A stretch of 64,000 bases of DNA from assembly GCA_920105625.2 (NCBI GenBank), contig OV050030.1, positions 190,087,887-190,151,886 on the forward strand. Reading direction: 5' to 3'. The stretch comes from Clusia tigrina (lineage: Eukaryota; Arthropoda; Insecta; Diptera; Clusiidae). The position numbers and the translations under genes were made by a program. The notes beneath the pieces were generated by a model, which saw nothing but the letters and a program-made list of their open reading frames with translations, did no database searches and was not told the origin of the DNA. This document shows, piece after piece, positions 25,501 through 40,800 of the stretch. Every line of letters begins with the position of its first letter. Position 1 is the first letter of the stretch.

Positions 25501-28500
25501 CAAGCTTTGATAGGTGTAGTACGGACCGAAAAAAGGAGTTAGGGCCATTGGAAGTTTTTTATCAGTGTTTCAATTTGGTCTCAAGGGTAGAATAGCTATG
25601 ACTGATAGTTTAAATTGACAAGAGGCACGAGTACTTTATTGTCACAAAATTTCAAGGTTTTATGACGCTCCAGTAAAAAGTTGCAAGCAATTGAATGTTG
25701 CAAACTTTGATAAGTGTAGGGCGCAACGTACAGAAATTAGGGCCATTGGAAGTTTTATCAGTGGTTCAATTTGGACTCAAGGGTAGCATAGCTATGACCG
25801 ATAGCTTAAATTGACAAGGGGCACGAGTGGTTTTTTGTCACAAAATTTCAAGGTTTTATGATGCTTCAGTAAAAAGTAACAAGCATTTGAATGTTGCAAA
25901 CTTTGATAGGTGTAGTACGCACGGAAAAAAGGAGTTAGGGCCATTGGAAGTTTTTTATCAGTGTTTCAATTTGGACTCAAGGGTAGCATAGCTATGACCG
26001 ATAGCTTAAATTGACAAGGGGCACGAGTACTTCATTGTCACAAAGGCCATTTGAAGTTTTAGCAGTGTTTTATTTTGGACTCATGGGTCGCATGGCTATG
26101 GCCGATAGCTTAAATTGACAAGGGGCAGGAGTGCTTTATGGTCACAAAATTTCAAGGTTTAACGACGCTCCAGTAAAAAGTTACAAGCATTTGAATATTG
26201 CAAACTTTGATATGTGTAGGGCGCAACGTACAGAAATTAGGGCCATTGGAAGTTTTATCAGTGGTTCAATTTGGACTCAAGGGTAGCATAGCTATGACCG
26301 ATAGCTTAAATTGAAAAGGGGCACGAGTGCTTTATTGTCACAATATTTGAAGGTTTTATGATGCTTCAGTAAAACGTTACAAGCATTTGAATATTGCAAA
26401 TTTTGTTAGGTGTAGTACGCACCATATAGAAGTTAGGGCCAATGGAAGGTTTATCAGTGTTTCAATTTGGACTCAAAGGTAGAATAGCTATGACTGATAG
26501 CTTAAATTGACAAAAGGCACGAGTGCAATATTGTCCCAAAATATCAAGGTTTTAGGACGCTTCAGTAAAAAGTTACAAGCACGTGAATGAAGCAAACTTT
26601 GATACGCACCTTATAGAAGTTAGGGTCATTGGAAGTTTTGCCAGAGTTTCAATTTGGACTCAAGGGTAGCATAGCTATGACATATAGCTTAAATTGAAAA
26701 TGGGCACGAGTGCTTTATTGTCACAATATTTGAAGGTTTTATGATGCTTCAGTAAAACGTTACAAGCATTTGAATGTTGCAAACTTTGATAGGTGTAGTA
26801 CGCACGGAAAAAAGGAGTTAGGGCCATTGGAAGTTTTTTATCAGTGTTTGAATTTAGTCTCAAGGGTAGAATAGCTATGACTGATAGCTTAAATTGACAA
26901 GGGGCACGAGTGCATTATTGTCACAAAATATCAAGGTTTTAGGACGCTTCAGTAAAAAGTTACAAGCACGTGAATGATGCAAACTTTGATACTCACCGTA
27001 TAGAAGTTAGGACCATTGGAAGTTTTGTCAGAGTTTCAATTTAGACTCAAGGGCATAGCTATGACCGATAGCTTATATTGACAAGAGGCACGAGTACGTT
27101 ATTGTCACAAAATTTCAAGGCTTTATGACGCTTCAGTAAAAAGTTACAAGCATTTGAATATTGCAGACTTTGATAGGTGTAGTAGGCAAAGAAAAAAGGA
27201 GTTGGGGCCATTGGAAGTTTTATAAGTGTTTCAATTTGGACTCAAGGGTAGCATATCTATGACCGATAGCTTAAATTGACAAGGGGCACGAGTGCTTTAT
27301 TGTCACAAAATTTCAAGGTTTTATGGCGCTCCAACAAAAAGTTACAAGCATTTCAATGTTGCAAACTTTGATAGGTGTAGGGCGCAACGTCCAGATATTA
27401 GGGCCATTGGAACTTTTATCAGTGTTTCAGTTTGGACTCATGGGTAGCATAGCTATGACCGATAACTTAGATTGACAAGAGACACGAGTACTTTTTTGTC
27501 ACCAAATTTCAAGGTTTAACGACGCTCCAGTAAAAAGTTACAAGCATTTGAATATTGCAAGCTTTGATAGGTGTAGGGTGCAACGTCCAGAAATTAGGGC
27601 CATTGGAAGTTTTATCAGTGGTTCAATTAGGATTCAAGGGTAGCATAGCTATGACCGATAGCTTAAACTGACGTGGGGCACGAGTACTTCATTGTCACAA
27701 AGGCCATTTGAAGTTTTATCATTGTTTTATTTTGGACTCAAGGGTCGCATGGCTATGGCGGATAGCTTAAATTGACAAGGGGCACGAGTGGTTTTTTGTC
27801 ACAAAATTTCAAGGTTTTATGATGCTTCAGTAAAAAGTTACAAGCATTTGAATGTTGCAAACTTTGATAGGTGTAGTACGCACGGAAAAAAGGAGTTAGG
27901 GCCATTGGAAGTTTTTATCAGTGTTTCAATTTGGTCTCAAGGGTAGAATAGCTATGACTGATAGCTTAAATTGACAAGAGGCACGAGTACTTTATTGTCA
28001 CAAAATTTCAAGGTTTTATGATGCTTCAGTACAAAGTTACAAGCATTTGAATGTTGCAAACTTTGATAGGTGTAGTACGCACGGAAAAAAGGAGTTCGGG
28101 CCATTGGAAGGTTTTTATCAGTGTTTCACTTTGGTCTCAAGGGTAGAATAGCTATGACTGATAGCTTAAATTGACAAGAGGCACGAGTACTTTATTGTCA
28201 CAAAATTTCAAGGTTTTATGATGCTTCAGTAAAAAGTTACAAGCATTTGAATGTTGCAAACTTTGATAGGTGTAGTACGCACGGAAAAAAGGAGTTAGGG
28301 CCATTGGAAGGTTTTTATCAGTGTTTCAATTTGGACTCAAGGGCAGCATAGCTATGACCTATAGCTTAAATTGAAAAGGGGCACGAGTGCTTTATTGTCA
28401 CAATATTTGAAGGTTTTATGATGCTTCAGTAAAAAGTTACAAGCATTTGAATGCTGCAAGCTTTGATAGGTGTAGTACGGACCGAAAAAAGGAGTTAGGG

Positions 28501-28530
28501 CCATTGGAAGTTTTTTATCAGTGTTTCAAT
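22577..28530. repeat. 2956-bp tandem duplication, first 12.3-kb copy
   Basis: Nested inside the first 12283-bp copy. GGTCTCAAGG occurs at 22621 and 25577, and GCTGCAAGCTTTGATAGG at 25497 and 28453, both 2956 bp apart. The copies differ at single bases, for example GAGTTCTTTATTG near 24334 against GAGTGCTTTATTG near 27290. The same pair recurs at about 34860-40810. Confidence 0.82.
23056..23159. repeat. Truncated 104-bp monomer (example)
   Basis: After TTGTCACAAA the sequence jumps straight to GGCCATTTGAAG, omitting the second half of the monomer (about 90 bp), so the period falls to 104 bp. Many copies occur, near 21.08, 21.77, 23.08, 24.74, 26.04, 27.70, 29.18, 30.71, 31.01 and 31.9 kb, their counterparts in the second 12.3-kb copy, and on to 62.28 kb. 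I saw none between 3.1 and 21 kb. Confidence 0.82.
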
Positions 28531-28659
28531 TTGGACTCAAGGGTAGCATAGCTATGACCGATAGCTTAAATTTACAAGGGGCACGAGTGCTTTATTGTCA
28601 CAAAATTTCAAGGTTTTATGGCGCTCCAGCAAAAAGTTACAAGCATTTGAATGTTGCAA

Positions 28660-31600
28660 ACTTTGATACGCTTCATATAGAAGTTAGAGCCATTGAAACT
28701 TTTATCAGTGTTTCAGTTTGGACTCTTGGGTAGCATAGCTATGACCGATAGCTTAGATTGACAAGAGACACGAGTACTTTATTGTCACCAAATTTCAAGA
28801 TTTGATGACGCTCCAGTAAAAAGTTACAAGCATTTCAATGTTGCAAACTTTGATAGGTGTAGGGCGCAACGTCGAGATATTAGGGCCATTGGAACTTTTA
28901 TCAGTGTTTCAGTTTGGACTCATGGGTAGCATAGCTATGACCGATAACTTAGATTGACAAGAGACACGAGTACTTTTTTGTCAACAAATTTCAAGGTTTA
29001 ACGACGCTCCAGTAAAAAGTTACAAGCATTTGAATATTGCAAGCTTTGATAGGTGTAGGGTGCAACGTCCAGAAATAAGGGCCATTGGAAGTTTTATCAG
29101 TGGTTCAATTAGGATTCAAGGGTAGCATAGCTATGACCGATAGCTTAAATTGACATGGGGCACGAGTACTACATTGTCACACAGGCCATTTGAAGTTTTA
29201 TCAGTGTTTTATTTTGGACTCAAGGGTAGCATAGATATGGACGACAGCTTAAATTGACAAGGGGCAGGAGTGTTTTATTGTCACAAAATTTCAAGGTTTT
29301 ATGACGCTCCAGTAAAAAGGTACAAGCATTTGAATATTGCAGACTTTGATAGGTGTAGTAGGCAAGGAAAAAAGGAGTTGGGGCCATTGGAAGTTTTATA
29401 AGTGTTTCAATTTGGACTCAAGGGTAGCATAGCTATGACCGATAGCTTAAATTGACAAGGGGCACGAGTGCTTTATTGTCACAAAATTTCAAGGCTTTAT
29501 GACGCTTCAGTAAAAAGTTACAAGCATTTGAATGTTGCAAACTTTGATAGGTGTAGTACGCATGGAAAAAAGGAGTTAGAGCCATTGGAAGTTTTTTTAT
29601 CAGTGTTTCAATTTGGTCTCAAGGGTAGAATAGCTATGACCGATAGCTTAAATTGACAAGGGGCACGAGTGCTTTATTGTCACAAAATTTCAAGGCTTTA
29701 TGACGCTCCAGTAAAAAGTTACAAGCATTTGAATGTTGCAAACTTTGATAAGTGTAGTACGCACGGAAAAAAGGAGTTAGGGCCATTGGAAGTTTTGCAC
29801 GGAAAAAAGGAGTTAGGGCCATTGGAAGTTTTTTATCAGTGTTTCAATTTGGTCTCAAGGGTAGCATAGCTATGACCGATAGCTTAGATTGACAAGAGAC
29901 ACGAGTACTTTATTGTCACAAAATTTCAAGACTTTATGACGCTCCAGTAAAAAGTTACAAGCATATGAATGTTGCAAGCTTTGATAGATGTAACGTGCAA
30001 CGTCCAGAAGTTAGGGCCATTGGAAGTTTTATCAGTGTTTCAATTTGGACTCAAGGGCAGCATAGCTATGACCTATAGCTTAAATTGAAAAGGGGCACGA
30101 GTGCTTTATTGTCACAATATTTGAAGGTTTTATGATGCTTCAGTAAAACGTTACAAGCATTTGAATGTTGCAAACTTTGATAGGTGTAGTACGCACGGAA
30201 AAAAGGATTTAGGGCCATTGGAAGTTTTTTATCAGTGTTTCAATTTGGTCTCAAGGGTAGAATAGCTATGACTGATAGTTTAAATTGACAAGAGGCACGA
30301 GTACTTTATTGTCACAAAATTTCAAGGTTTTATGACGCTCCAGTAAAAAGTTGCAAGCAATTGAATGTTGCAAACTTTGATAAGTGTAGGGCGCAACGTA
30401 CAGAAATTAGGGCCATTGGAAGTTTTATCAGTGTTTCAATTTGGACTCAAGGGTAGCATAGCTATGACCGATAGCTTAAATTGACAAGGGGCACGAGTGG
30501 TTTTTTGTCACAAAATTTCAAGGTTTTATGATGCTTCAGTAAAAAGTAACAAGCATTTGAATGTTGCAAACTTTGATAGGTGTAGTACGCACGGAAAAAA
30601 GGAGTTAGGGCCATTGGAAGTTTTTTATCAGTGTTTCAATTTGGACTCAAGGGTAGCATAGCTATGACCGATAGCTTAAATTGACAAGGGGCACGAGTAC
30701 TTCATTGTCACAAAGGCCATTTGAAGTTTTAGCAGTGTTTTATTTTGGACTCATGGGTCGCATGGCTATGGCCGATAGCTTAAATTGACAAGGGGCAGGA
30801 GTGCTTTATGGTCACAAAATTTCAAGGTTTAACGACGCTCCAGTAAAAAGTTGCAAGCATTTGAATGTTGCAAACTTTGATAAGTGTAGGGCGCAACGTA
30901 CAGAAATTAGGGCCATTGGAAGTTTTATCAGTGGTTCAATTTGGACTCAAGGGTAGCATAGCTATGACCGATAGCTTAAATTGACAAGGGGCACGAGTAC
31001 TTCATTGTCACAAAGGCCATTTGAAGTTTTAGCAGTGTTTTATTTTGGACTCAAGGGTAGCATAGCTATGACCGATAGCTTAAATTGACAAGGGGCACGA
31101 GTGGTTTTTTGTCACAAAATTTCAAGGTTTTATGATGCTTCAGTAAAAAGTAACAAGCATTTGAATGTTGCAAACTTTGATAGGTGTAGTACGCACGGAA
31201 AAAAGGAGTTAGAGCCATTGGAAGTTTTTTTATCAGTGTTTCAATTTGGTCTCAAGGGTAGAATAGCTATGACCGATAGCTTAAATTGACAAGGGGCACG
31301 AGTGCTTTATTGTCACAAAATTTCAAGGCTTTATGACGCTCCAGTAAAAAGTTACAAGCATTTGAATGTTGCAAACTTTGATACGCTTCATATAGAAGTT
31401 AGAGCCATTGAAACTTTTATCAGTGTTTCAGTTTGGACTCTTGGGTAGCATAGCTATGACCGATAGCTTAGATTGACAAGAGACACGAGTACTTTATTGT
31501 CACCAAATTTCAAGATTTGATGACGCTCCAGTAAAAAGTTACAAGCATTTCAATGTTGCAAACTTTGATAGGTGTAGGGCGCAACGTCGAGATATTAGGG

Positions 31601-32420
31601 CCATTGGAACTTTTATCAGTGTTTCAGTTTGGACTCATGGGTAGCATAGCTATGACCGATAACTTAGATTGACAAGAGACACGAGTACTTTTTTGTCAAC
31701 AAATTTCAAGGTTTAACGACGCTCCAGTAAAAAGTTACAAGCATTTGAATATTGCAAGCTTTGATAGGTGTAGGGTGCAACGTCCAGAAATAAGGGCCAT
31801 TGGAAGTTTTATCAGTGGTTCAATTAGGATTCAAGGGTAGCATAGCTATGACCGATAGCTTAAATTGACATGGGGCACGAGTACTACATTGTCACACAGG
31901 CCATTTGAAGTTTTATCAGTGTTTTATTTTGGACTCAAGGGTAGCATAGATATGGACGACAGCTTAAATTGACAAGGGGCAGGAGTGTTTTATTGTCACA
32001 AAATTTCAAGGTTTTATGACGCTCCAGTAAAAAGGTACAAGCATTTGAATATTGCAGACTTTGATAGGTGTAGTAGGCAAGGAAAAAAGGAGTTGGGGCC
32101 ATTGGAAGTTTTATAAGTGTTTCAATTTGGACTCAAGGGTAGCATAGCTATGACCGATAGCTTAAATTGACAAGGGGCACGAGTGCTTTATTGTCACAAA
32201 ATTTCAAGGCTTTATGACGCTTCAGTAAAAAGTTACAAGCATTTGAATGTTGCAAACTTTGATAGGTGTAGTACGCATGGAAAAAAGGAGTTAGAGCCAT
32301 TGGAAGTTTTTTTATCAGTGTTTCAATTTGGTCTCAAGGGTAGAATAGCTATGACCGATAGCTTAAATTGACAAGGGGCACGAGTGCTTTATTGTCACAA
32401 AATTTCAAGGCTTTATGACG
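28660..32420. repeat. 2715-bp duplication, second copy cut short
   Basis: GATACGCTTCATATAGAAG occurs at 28665 and 31380, 2715 bp apart. The second copy runs only to about 32420, where the sequence switches to the start of the second 12283-bp copy. That locates the large duplication junction. Confidence 0.78.
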
Positions 32421-34859
32421 CTCCAGCAAAAAGTTACAAGCATTTGAATGTTGCAAACTTTGATGCGCATCGTATAGAAATTAGGGCCATTGGAAGTTTT
32501 ATCAGTGTTTCAATTTGGACTCATGGGTAGCATAGCTATGAACGATAGCTTAGATTGACAAGAGACACGAGTGCTTTATTGTCACAAAATTTCAAGATTT
32601 TATGATGCTTCAGTAAAAAGTTACAAGCATTTGAATGTTGCAAACTTTGATAAGTGTAGTACGCACGGAAAAAAGGAGTTAGGGCCATTGGAAGTTTTTT
32701 ATCAGCGTTTCAATTTGGTCTCAAGGGTAGAATAGCTATGACTGATAGCTTAAATTGACAAGAGGCACGAGTACTTTATTGTCACAACATTTCAAGGTTT
32801 CATGATGCTTCAGTAAAAACTTACAAGCATTGGAATGTTGCAAACTTTGATAGGTGTAGTACGCACGGAAAAAAGGAGTTAGGGCCATTGGAAGTTTTAT
32901 CAGTGTTTCAATTTGGACTCAAGGGTAGCATAGCTATAACCTATAGCTTAAATTGACAAGGGGCACGAGTGCTTTATTGTCACAAAATTTCAAGGTTTTA
33001 TGACGCTCCAGCAAAAAGTTACAAGCATTTGAATGTTGCAAACTTTGATGCGCATCGTATAGAAGTTAGGGCCATCGGAAGTTTTATCAGTGTTTCAATT
33101 TGGACTCAAGGGCAGCATAGCTATGACCTATAGCTTAAATTGACAAGGGGCACGAGTGCTTTATTATCACAAAATTTCAAGATTTTATGATGCTTCAGTA
33201 AAAAGTTACAAGCATTGGAATGTTGCAAACTTTGATAAGTGTAGGGCGCAACGTACAGAAATTAGGGCCATTGGAAGTTTTATCAGTGGTGCAATTTGGA
33301 CTCAAGGGTAGTATAGCTATGACCGACAGCTTAAATTGAGAAGGGGCACGAGTACTTCATTGTCACAAAGGCCATTTGAAGATTTATCAGTCTTTCATTT
33401 TGGACTCAAGGGTCGCATGACTATGGCCGATAGCTTAGATTGACAAGGGGCACGAGTACTTCATTGTCACAAAATTTCAAGGTTTAACGACGCTCCAGTA
33501 AAAAGTTACAAGCATTTGAATAATGCAAATTTTGATAGGTGTAGTACGCACCATATAGAAGTTAGGGCCATTGGAAGTTTTATCAGTGGTTCAATTTGTA
33601 CTCAAGGGTAGCATAGCTATGACCGATAGCTTAAATTGACAAGGGGCATGAGTGCTTTTTTGTCACAAAATGTCAAGGCTTTATGACGCTTCAGTAAAAA
33701 GTTACAAGCAGTTGAATGTTGCAAACTTTGATACGCACCGTATAGAAGTTAGGGCCATTGGAAGTTTTATCAGTGTTTCAATTTGGACTCAAGGGCAGCA
33801 TAGCTATGACCTATAGCTTAAATTGACAAGGGAAACGAGTGCTTTATTGTCACAAAATTTCAAGGTTTCATGATGCTTCAGTAAAAAGTTACAAGCATTG
33901 GAATGTTGCAAACTTTGATAAGTGTAGGGCGCAACGTACAGAAATTAGGGCCATTGGAAGTTTTATCAGTGGTTCAATTTGGACTCAAGGGTAGCATAGC
34001 TATGACCGACAGCTTAAATTGACAAGGGGCACGAGTACTTCATTGTCACAAAATCCATTTGAAGTTTTAGCAGTGTTTTATTTTGGACTCAAGGGTCGCA
34101 TGACTATGGCCGATAGCTTAGATTGACAAGGGGCACGAGTGCTTTATTGTCACAAAATTTCAAGGTTTTATGACGCTCCAGCAAAAAGTTACAAGCATTT
34201 GAATGTTGCAAACTTTGATGCGCATCGTATGGAAATTAGGGCCATTGGAAGTTTTATCAGTGTTTCAATTTAGACTCATGGGTAGCATAGCTATGAACGA
34301 TAGCTTAGGTTGACAAGAGACATGAGTGCTTTATTGTCACAAAATTTCAAGATTTGATGACGCTCCAGTAAAAAGTTACAAGCATTTGAATGTTGCAAAC
34401 TTTGATAAGTGTAGTACGCACGGAAAAAAGGAGTTAGGGCCATTGGAAGTTTTGCACGGAAAAAAGGAGTTAGGGCCATTGGAAGTTTTTTATCAGTGTT
34501 TCAATTTGGTCTCAAGGGTAGCATAGCTATGACCGATAGCTTAGATTGACAAGAGACACGAGTACTTTATTGTCACAAAATTTCAAGACTTTATGACGCT
34601 CCAGTAAAAAGTTACAAGCATATGAATGTTGCAAGCTTTGATAGATGTAACGTGCAACGTCCAGAAGTTAGGGCCATTGGAAGTTTTATCAGTGTTTCAA
34701 TTTGGACTCAAGGGCAGCATAGCTATGACCTATAGCTTAAATTGAAAAGGGGCACGAGTGCTTTATTGTCACAATATTTGAAGGTTTTATGATGCTTCAG
34801 TAAAACGTTACAAGCATTTGAATGTTGCAAACTTTGATAGGTGTAGTACGCACGGAAAA

Positions 34860-37800
34860 AAGGAGTTAGGGCCATTGGAAGTTTTTTATCAGTGTTTCAA
34901 TTTGGTCTCAAGGGTAGAATAGCTATGACTGATAGTTTAAATTGACAAGAGGCACGAGTACTTTATTGTCACAAAATTTCAAGGTTTTATGACGCTCCAG
35001 TAAAAAGTTGCAAGCAATTGAATGTTGCAAACTTTGATAAGTGTAGGGCGCAACGTACAGAAATTAGGGCCATTGGAAGTTTTATCAGTGGTTCAATTTG
35101 GACTCAAGGGTAGCATAGCTATGACCGATAGCTTAAATTGACAAGGGGCACGAGTGGTTTTTTGTCACAAAATTTCAAGGTTTTATGATGCTTCAGTAAA
35201 AAGTAACAAGCATTTGAATGTTGCAAACTTTGATAGGTGTAGTACGCACGGAAAAAAGGAGTTAGGGCCATTGGAAGTTTTTTATCAGTGTTTCAATTTG
35301 GACTCAAGGGTAGCATAGCTATGACCGATAGCTTAAATTGACAAGGGGCACGAGTACTTCATTGTCACAAAGGCCATTTGAAGTTTTAGCAGTGTTTTAT
35401 TTTGGACTCATGGGTCGCATGGCTATGGCCGATAGCTTAAATTGACAAGGGGCAGGAGTGCTTTATGGTCACAAAATTTCAAGGTTTAACGACGCTCCAG
35501 TAAAAAGTTACAAGCATTTGAATATTGCAAACTTTGATATGTGTAGGGCGCAACGTACAGAAATTAGGGCCATTGGAAGTTTTATCAGTGGTTCAATTTG
35601 GACTCAAGGGTAGCATAGCTATGACCGATAGCTTAAATTGAAAAGGGGCACGAGTGCTTTATTGTCACAATATTTGAAGGTTTTATGATGCTTCAGTAAA
35701 ACGTTACAAGCATTTGAATATTGCAAATTTTGTTAGGTGTAGTACGCACCATATAGAAGTTAGGGCCAATGGAAGGTTTATCAGTGTTTCAATTTGGACT
35801 CAAAGGTAGAATAGCTATGACTGATAGCTTAAATTGACAAAAGGCACGAGTGCAATATTGTCCCAAAATATCAAGGTTTTAGGACGCTTCAGTAAAAAGT
35901 TACAAGCACGTGAATGAAGCAAACTTTGATACGCACCTTATAGAAGTTAGGGTCATTGGAAGTTTTGCCAGAGTTTCAATTTGGACTCAAGGGTAGCATA
36001 GCTATGACATATAGCTTAAATTGAAAATGGGCACGAGTGCTTTATTGTCACAATATTTGAAGGTTTTATGATGCTTCAGTAAAACGTTACAAGCATTTGA
36101 ATGTTGCAAACTTTGATAGGTGTAGTACGCACGGAAAAAAGGAGTTAGGGCCATTGGAAGTTTTTTATCAGTGTTTGAATTTAGTCTCAAGGGTAGAATA
36201 GCTATGACTGATAGCTTAAATTGACAAGGGGCACGAGTGCATTATTGTCACAAAATATCAAGGTTTTAGGACGCTTCAGTAAAAAGTTACAAGCACGTGA
36301 ATGATGCAAACTTTGATACTCACCGTATAGAAGTTAGGACCATTGGAAGTTTTGTCAGAGTTTCAATTTAGACTCAAGGGCATAGCTATGACCGATAGCT
36401 TATATTGACAAGAGGCACGAGTACGTTATTGTCACAAAATTTCAAGGCTTTATGACGCTTCAGTAAAAAGTTACAAGCATTTGAATATTGCAGACTTTGA
36501 TAGGTGTAGTAGGCAAAGAAAAAAGGAGTTGGGGCCATTGGAAGTTTTATAAGTGTTTCAATTTGGACTCAAGGGTAGCATATCTATGACCGATAGCTTA
36601 AATTGACAAGGGGCACGAGTTCTTTATTGTCACAAAATTTCAAGGTTTTATGGCGCTCCAACAAAAAGTTACAAGCATTTCAATGTTGCAAACTTTGATA
36701 GGTGTAGGGCGCAACGTCCAGATATTAGGGCCATTGGAACTTTTATCAGTGTTTCAGTTTGGACTCATGGGTAGCATAGCTATGACCGATAACTTAGATT
36801 GACAAGAGACACGAGTACTTTTTTGTCACCAAATTTCAAGGTTTAACGACGCTCCAGTAAAAAGTTACAAGCATTTGAATATTGCAAGCTTTGATAGGTG
36901 TAGGGTGCAACGTCCAGAAATTAGGGCCATTGGAAGTTTTATCAGTGGTTCAATTAGGATTCAAGGGTAGCATAGCTATGACCGATAGCTTAAACTGACG
37001 TGGGGCACGAGTACTTCATTGTCACAAAGGCCATTTGAAGTTTTATCATTGTTTTATTTTGGACTCAAGGGTCGCATGGCTATGGCGGATAGCTTAAATT
37101 GACAAGGGGCACGAGTGGTTTTTTGTCACAAAATTTCAAGGTTTTATGATGCTTCAGTAAAAAGTTACAAGCATTTGAATGTTGCAAACTTTGATAGGTG
37201 TAGTACGCACGGAAAAAAGGAGTTAGGGCCATTGGAAGTTTTTATCAGTGTTTCAATTTGGTCTCAAGGGTAGAATAGCTATGACTGATAGCTTAAATTG
37301 ACAAGAGGCACGAGTACTTTATTGTCACAAAATTTCAAGGTTTTATGATGCTTCAGTACAAAGTTACAAGCATTTGAATGTTGCAAACTTTGATAGGTGT
37401 AGTACGCACGGAAAAAAGGAGTTCGGGCCATTGGAAGGTTTTTATCAGTGTTTCACTTTGGTCTCAAGGGTAGAATAGCTATGAGTGATAGCTTAAATTG
37501 ACAAGAGGCACGAGTACTTTATTGTCACAAAATTTCAAGGTTTTATGATGCTTCAGTAAAAAGTTACAAGCATTTGAATGTTGCAAACTTTGATAGGTGT
37601 AGTACGCACGGAAAAAAGGAGTTAGGGCCATTGGAAGGTTTTTATCAGTGTTTCAATTTGGACTCAAGGGCAGCATAGCTATGACCTATAGCTTAAATTG
37701 AAAAGGGGCACGAGTGCTTTATTGTCACAATATTTGAAGGTTTTATGATGCTTCAGTAAAAAGTTACAAGCATTTGAATGCTGCAAGCTTTGATAGGTGT

Positions 37801-40800
37801 AGTACGGACCGAAAAAAGGAGTTAGGGCCATTGGAAGTTTTTTATCAGTGTTTCAATTTGGTCTCAAGGGTAGAATAGCTATGACTGATAGTTTAAATTG
37901 ACAAGAGGCACGAGTACTTTATTGTCACAAAATTTCAAGGTTTTATGACGCTCCAGTAAAAAGTTGCAAGCAATTGAATGTTGCAAACTTTGATAAGTGT
38001 AGGGCGCAACGTACAGAAATTAGGGCCATTGGAAGTTTTATCAGTGGTTCAATTTGGACTCAAGGGTAGCATAGCTATGACCGATAGCTTAAATTGACAA
38101 GGGGCACGAGTGGTTTTTTGTCACAAAATTTCAAGGTTTTATGATGCTTCAGTAAAAAGTAACAAGCATTTGAATGTTGCAAACTTTGATAGGTGTAGTA
38201 CGCACGGAAAAAAGGAGTTAGGGCCATTGGAAGTTTTTTATCAGTGTTTCAATTTGGACTCAAGGGTAGCATAGCTATGACCGATAGCTTAAATTGACAA
38301 GGGGCACGAGTACTTCATTGTCACAAAGGCCATTTGAAGTTTTAGCAGTGTTTTATTTTGGACTCATGGGTCGCATGGCTATGGCCGATAGCTTAAATTG
38401 ACAAGGGGCAGGAGTGCTTTATGGTCACAAAATTTCAAGGTTTAACGACGCTCCAGTAAAAAGTTACAAGCATTTGAATATTGCAAACTTTGATATGTGT
38501 AGGGCGCAACGTACAGAAATTAGGGCCATTGGAAGTTTTATCAGTGGTTCAATTTGGACTCAAGGGTAGCATAGCTATGACCGATAGCTTAAATTGAAAA
38601 GGGGCACGAGTGCTTTATTGTCACAATATTTGAAGGTTTTATGATGCTTCAGTAAAACGTTACAAGCATTTGAATATTGCAAATTTTGTTAGGTGTAGTA
38701 CGCACCATATAGAAGTTAGGGCCAATGGAAGGTTTATCAGTGTTTCAATTTGGACTCAAAGGTAGAATAGCTATGACTGATAGCTTAAATTGACAAAAGG
38801 CACGAGTGCAATATTGTCCCAAAATATCAAGGTTTTAGGACGCTTCAGTAAAAAGTTACAAGCACGTGAATGAAGCAAACTTTGATACGCACCTTATAGA
38901 AGTTAGGGTCATTGGAAGTTTTGCCAGAGTTTCAATTTGGACTCAAGGGTAGCATAGCTATGACATATAGCTTAAATTGAAAATGGGCACGAGTGCTTTA
39001 TTGTCACAATATTTGAAGGTTTTATGATGCTTCAGTAAAACGTTACAAGCATTTGAATGTTGCAAACTTTGATAGGTGTAGTACGCACGGAAAAAAGGAG
39101 TTAGGGCCATTGGAAGTTTTTTATCAGTGTTTGAATTTAGTCTCAAGGGTAGAATAGCTATGACTGATAGCTTAAATTGACAAGGGGCACGAGTGCATTA
39201 TTGTCACAAAATATCAAGGTTTTAGGACGCTTCAGTAAAAAGTTACAAGCACGTGAATGATGCAAACTTTGATACTCACCGTATAGAAGTTAGGACCATT
39301 GGAAGTTTTGTCAGAGTTTCAATTTAGACTCAAGGGCATAGCTATGACCGATAGCTTATATTGACAAGAGGCACGAGTACGTTATTGTCACAAAATTTCA
39401 AGGCTTTATGACGCTTCAGTAAAAAGTTACAAGCATTTGAATATTGCAGACTTTGATAGGTGTAGTAGGCAAAGAAAAAAGGAGTTGGGGCCATTGGAAG
39501 TTTTATAAGTGTTTCAATTTGGACTCAAGGGTAGCATATCTATGACCGATAGCTTAAATTGACAAGGGGCACGAGTGCTTTATTGTCACAAAATTTCAAG
39601 GTTTTATGGCGCTCCAACAAAAAGTTACAAGCATTTCAATGTTGCAAACTTTGATAGGTGTAGGGCGCAACGTCCAGATATTAGGGCCATTGGAACTTTT
39701 ATCAGTGTTTCAGTTTGGACTCATGGGTAGCATAGCTATGACCGATAACTTAGATTGACAAGAGACACGAGTACTTTTTTGTCACCAAATTTCAAGGTTT
39801 AACGACGCTCCAGTAAAAAGTTACAAGCATTTGAATATTGCAAGCTTTGATAGGTGTAGGGTGCAACGTCCAGAAATTAGGGCCATTGGAAGTTTTATCA
39901 GTGGTTCAATTAGGATTCAAGGGTAGCATAGCTATGACCGATAGCTTAAACTGACGTGGGGCACGAGTACTTCATTGTCACAAAGGCCATTTGAAGTTTT
40001 ATCATTGTTTTATTTTGGACTCAAGGGTCGCATGGCTATGGCGGATAGCTTAAATTGACAAGGGGCACGAGTGGTTTTTTGTCACAAAATTTCAAGGTTT
40101 TATGATGCTTCAGTAAAAAGTTACAAGCATTTGAATGTTGCAAACTTTGATAGGTGTAGTACGCACGGAAAAAAGGAGTTAGGGCCATTGGAAGTTTTTA
40201 TCAGTGTTTCAATTTGGTCTCAAGGGTAGAATAGCTATGACTGATAGCTTAAATTGACAAGAGGCACGAGTACTTTATTGTCACAAAATTTCAAGGTTTT
40301 ATGATGCTTCAGTACAAAGTTACAAGCATTTGAATGTTGCAAACTTTGATAGGTGTAGTACGCACGGAAAAAAGGAGTTCGGGCCATTGGAAGGTTTTTA
40401 TCAGTGTTTCACTTTGGTCTCAAGGGTAGAATAGCTATGACTGATAGCTTAAATTGACAAGAGGCACGAGTACTTTATTGTCACAAAATTTCAAGGTTTT
40501 ATGATGCTTCAGTAAAAAGTTACAAGCATTTGAATGTTGCAAACTTTGATAGGTGTAGTACGCACGGAAAAAAGGAGTTAGGGCCATTGGAAGGTTTTTA
40601 TCAGTGTTTCAATTTGGACTCAAGGGCAGCATAGCTATGACCTATAGCTTAAATTGAAAAGGGGCACGAGTGCTTTATTGTCACAATATTTGAAGGTTTT
40701 ATGATGCTTCAGTAAAAAGTTACAAGCATTTGAATGCTGCAAGCTTTGATAGGTGTAGTACGGACCGAAAAAAGGAGTTAGGGCCATTGGAAGTTTTTTA

